Below the pieces are notes generated by a model. That model was not told the origin of the DNA and did not search any database. It saw nothing but the letters and a program-made list of their open reading frames with translations. Made by a program: the position numbers and the translations under genes. Positions 13,119 to 13,349 of a stretch of 13,349 bases of DNA are shown here, piece by piece; position 1 is the first letter of the stretch, and each line of letters begins with the position of its first letter. Source of the stretch: Spirochaeta sp. (GTDB lineage: Bacteria; Spirochaetota; Spirochaetia; DSM-2461); assembly GCA_030592625.1 (NCBI GenBank), contig JAUVIY010000040.1:1-13349 (forward strand). The letters run 5' to 3'.

Positions 13119-13349
13119 TTAAAAAATAACGGCGAAGTCCGCGACATTGGAGGCGTCGAAGACAAATGGAGCACCCATTACTGCGGCGCCGTCGGTACCG
13201 ACAGGAATCTCGCCCATGCGGCCGGCTTTGATGATTTCACCTTTATCACCGCTGATTTTACCGGTGATGAGGGCTTCACAGATGAACGTGGCGGTGTAAC
13301 CCAGGTCTACCGGATTCCACAGAGCCATCTGTCCACAGGTGCCATTCTC
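13119..13349 (-). CDS. rhaS: Rhamnose ABC transporter substrate-binding protein RhaS (C-terminal part)
   Basis: Only the last 76 codons are in the window; the frame stays open to the right edge, so the internal Met is not the start. The visible part reads QMALWNPVDLGYTATF near its beginning and ends FVFDASNVADFAVIF, as expected for the C-terminal end of rhamnose-binding periplasmic proteins of the RbsB-like fold. The protein would capture rhamnose in the periplasm and deliver it to RhaPQ. It is the first visible gene of the operon; its signal peptide, binding-site residues and promoter lie outside the window. Confidence 0.85.
   Translation of the reverse strand, partial: ENGTCGQMALWNPVDLGYTATFICEALITGKISGDKGEIIKAGRMGEIPVGTDGAAVMGAPFVFDASNVADFAVIF

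Noticed and set aside
1..13349. CRISPR array, insertion sequence, prophage or defence-system genes
   Set aside because: No regularly spaced repeats, transposase, integrase, phage or nuclease motifs were seen in any frame.

Overview
This 13.3 kb window is bacterial chromosome with moderately high GC, densely packed genes and Gram-negative-type features: a periplasmic binding-protein transporter and an exported small protein. The mix of genes (long glutamine-dependent NAD synthetase, AEC permease, EFR1-type flavodoxin/ferredoxin protein, rhamnose ABC operon) and the protein style would suit an anaerobic or facultative heterotroph such as a free-living spirochaete. That placement is inference from protein style only and is not secure.

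Region by region. Bases 1-275 hold no credible gene but contain striking repeat DNA: a short dispersed repeat (5-46) and a near-perfect four-armed palindromic element (74-160). A glutamine-dependent NAD+ synthetase (minus, 276-2240) is divergent from a beta-hydroxyacid dehydrogenase (plus, 2344-3225). The gap 3226-3439 carries a second, longer member of the repeat seen at the left end. Next come a small exported protein with a Gly/Met/His-rich tail (3440-3913), its rho-independent terminator (3971-4007), an OmpR-type response regulator (4077-4772) and a sensor kinase whose periplasmic loop has a Met cluster (4769-6178). These three may form a metal-responsive envelope system. An AEC-family permease (6238-7179) and a visibly AT-richer EFR1-type iron-sulfur flavoprotein gene (7212-8054) complete the rightward genes.

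From 8029 to the right edge everything is on the minus strand and reads as one operon: rhaS (3' end only), rhaT, rhaP, rhaQ, rhaM/rhaU, then a uroporphyrinogen-decarboxylase-like gene. The three junctions rhaT/rhaP, rhaP/rhaQ and rhaQ/rhaM all use 4-base ATGA overlaps. The order rhaS-T-P-Q-U is the same as in the rhizobial rhamnose operon, but the slot held there by the kinase gene rhaK is occupied here by the UroD-like protein. A strong hairpin separates rhaS from rhaT. The transporter would import L-rhamnose, the mutarotase would interconvert its anomers, and the UroD-like protein is the unexplained member. No rhamnose isomerase, kinase or aldolase is visible in the window.

No rRNA, tRNA, CRISPR array, insertion sequence or prophage gene was found. 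The best candidates for something undescribed are the four-armed element, the exported protein plus Met-rich sensor kinase, and the UroD-like enzyme in the rhamnose operon.
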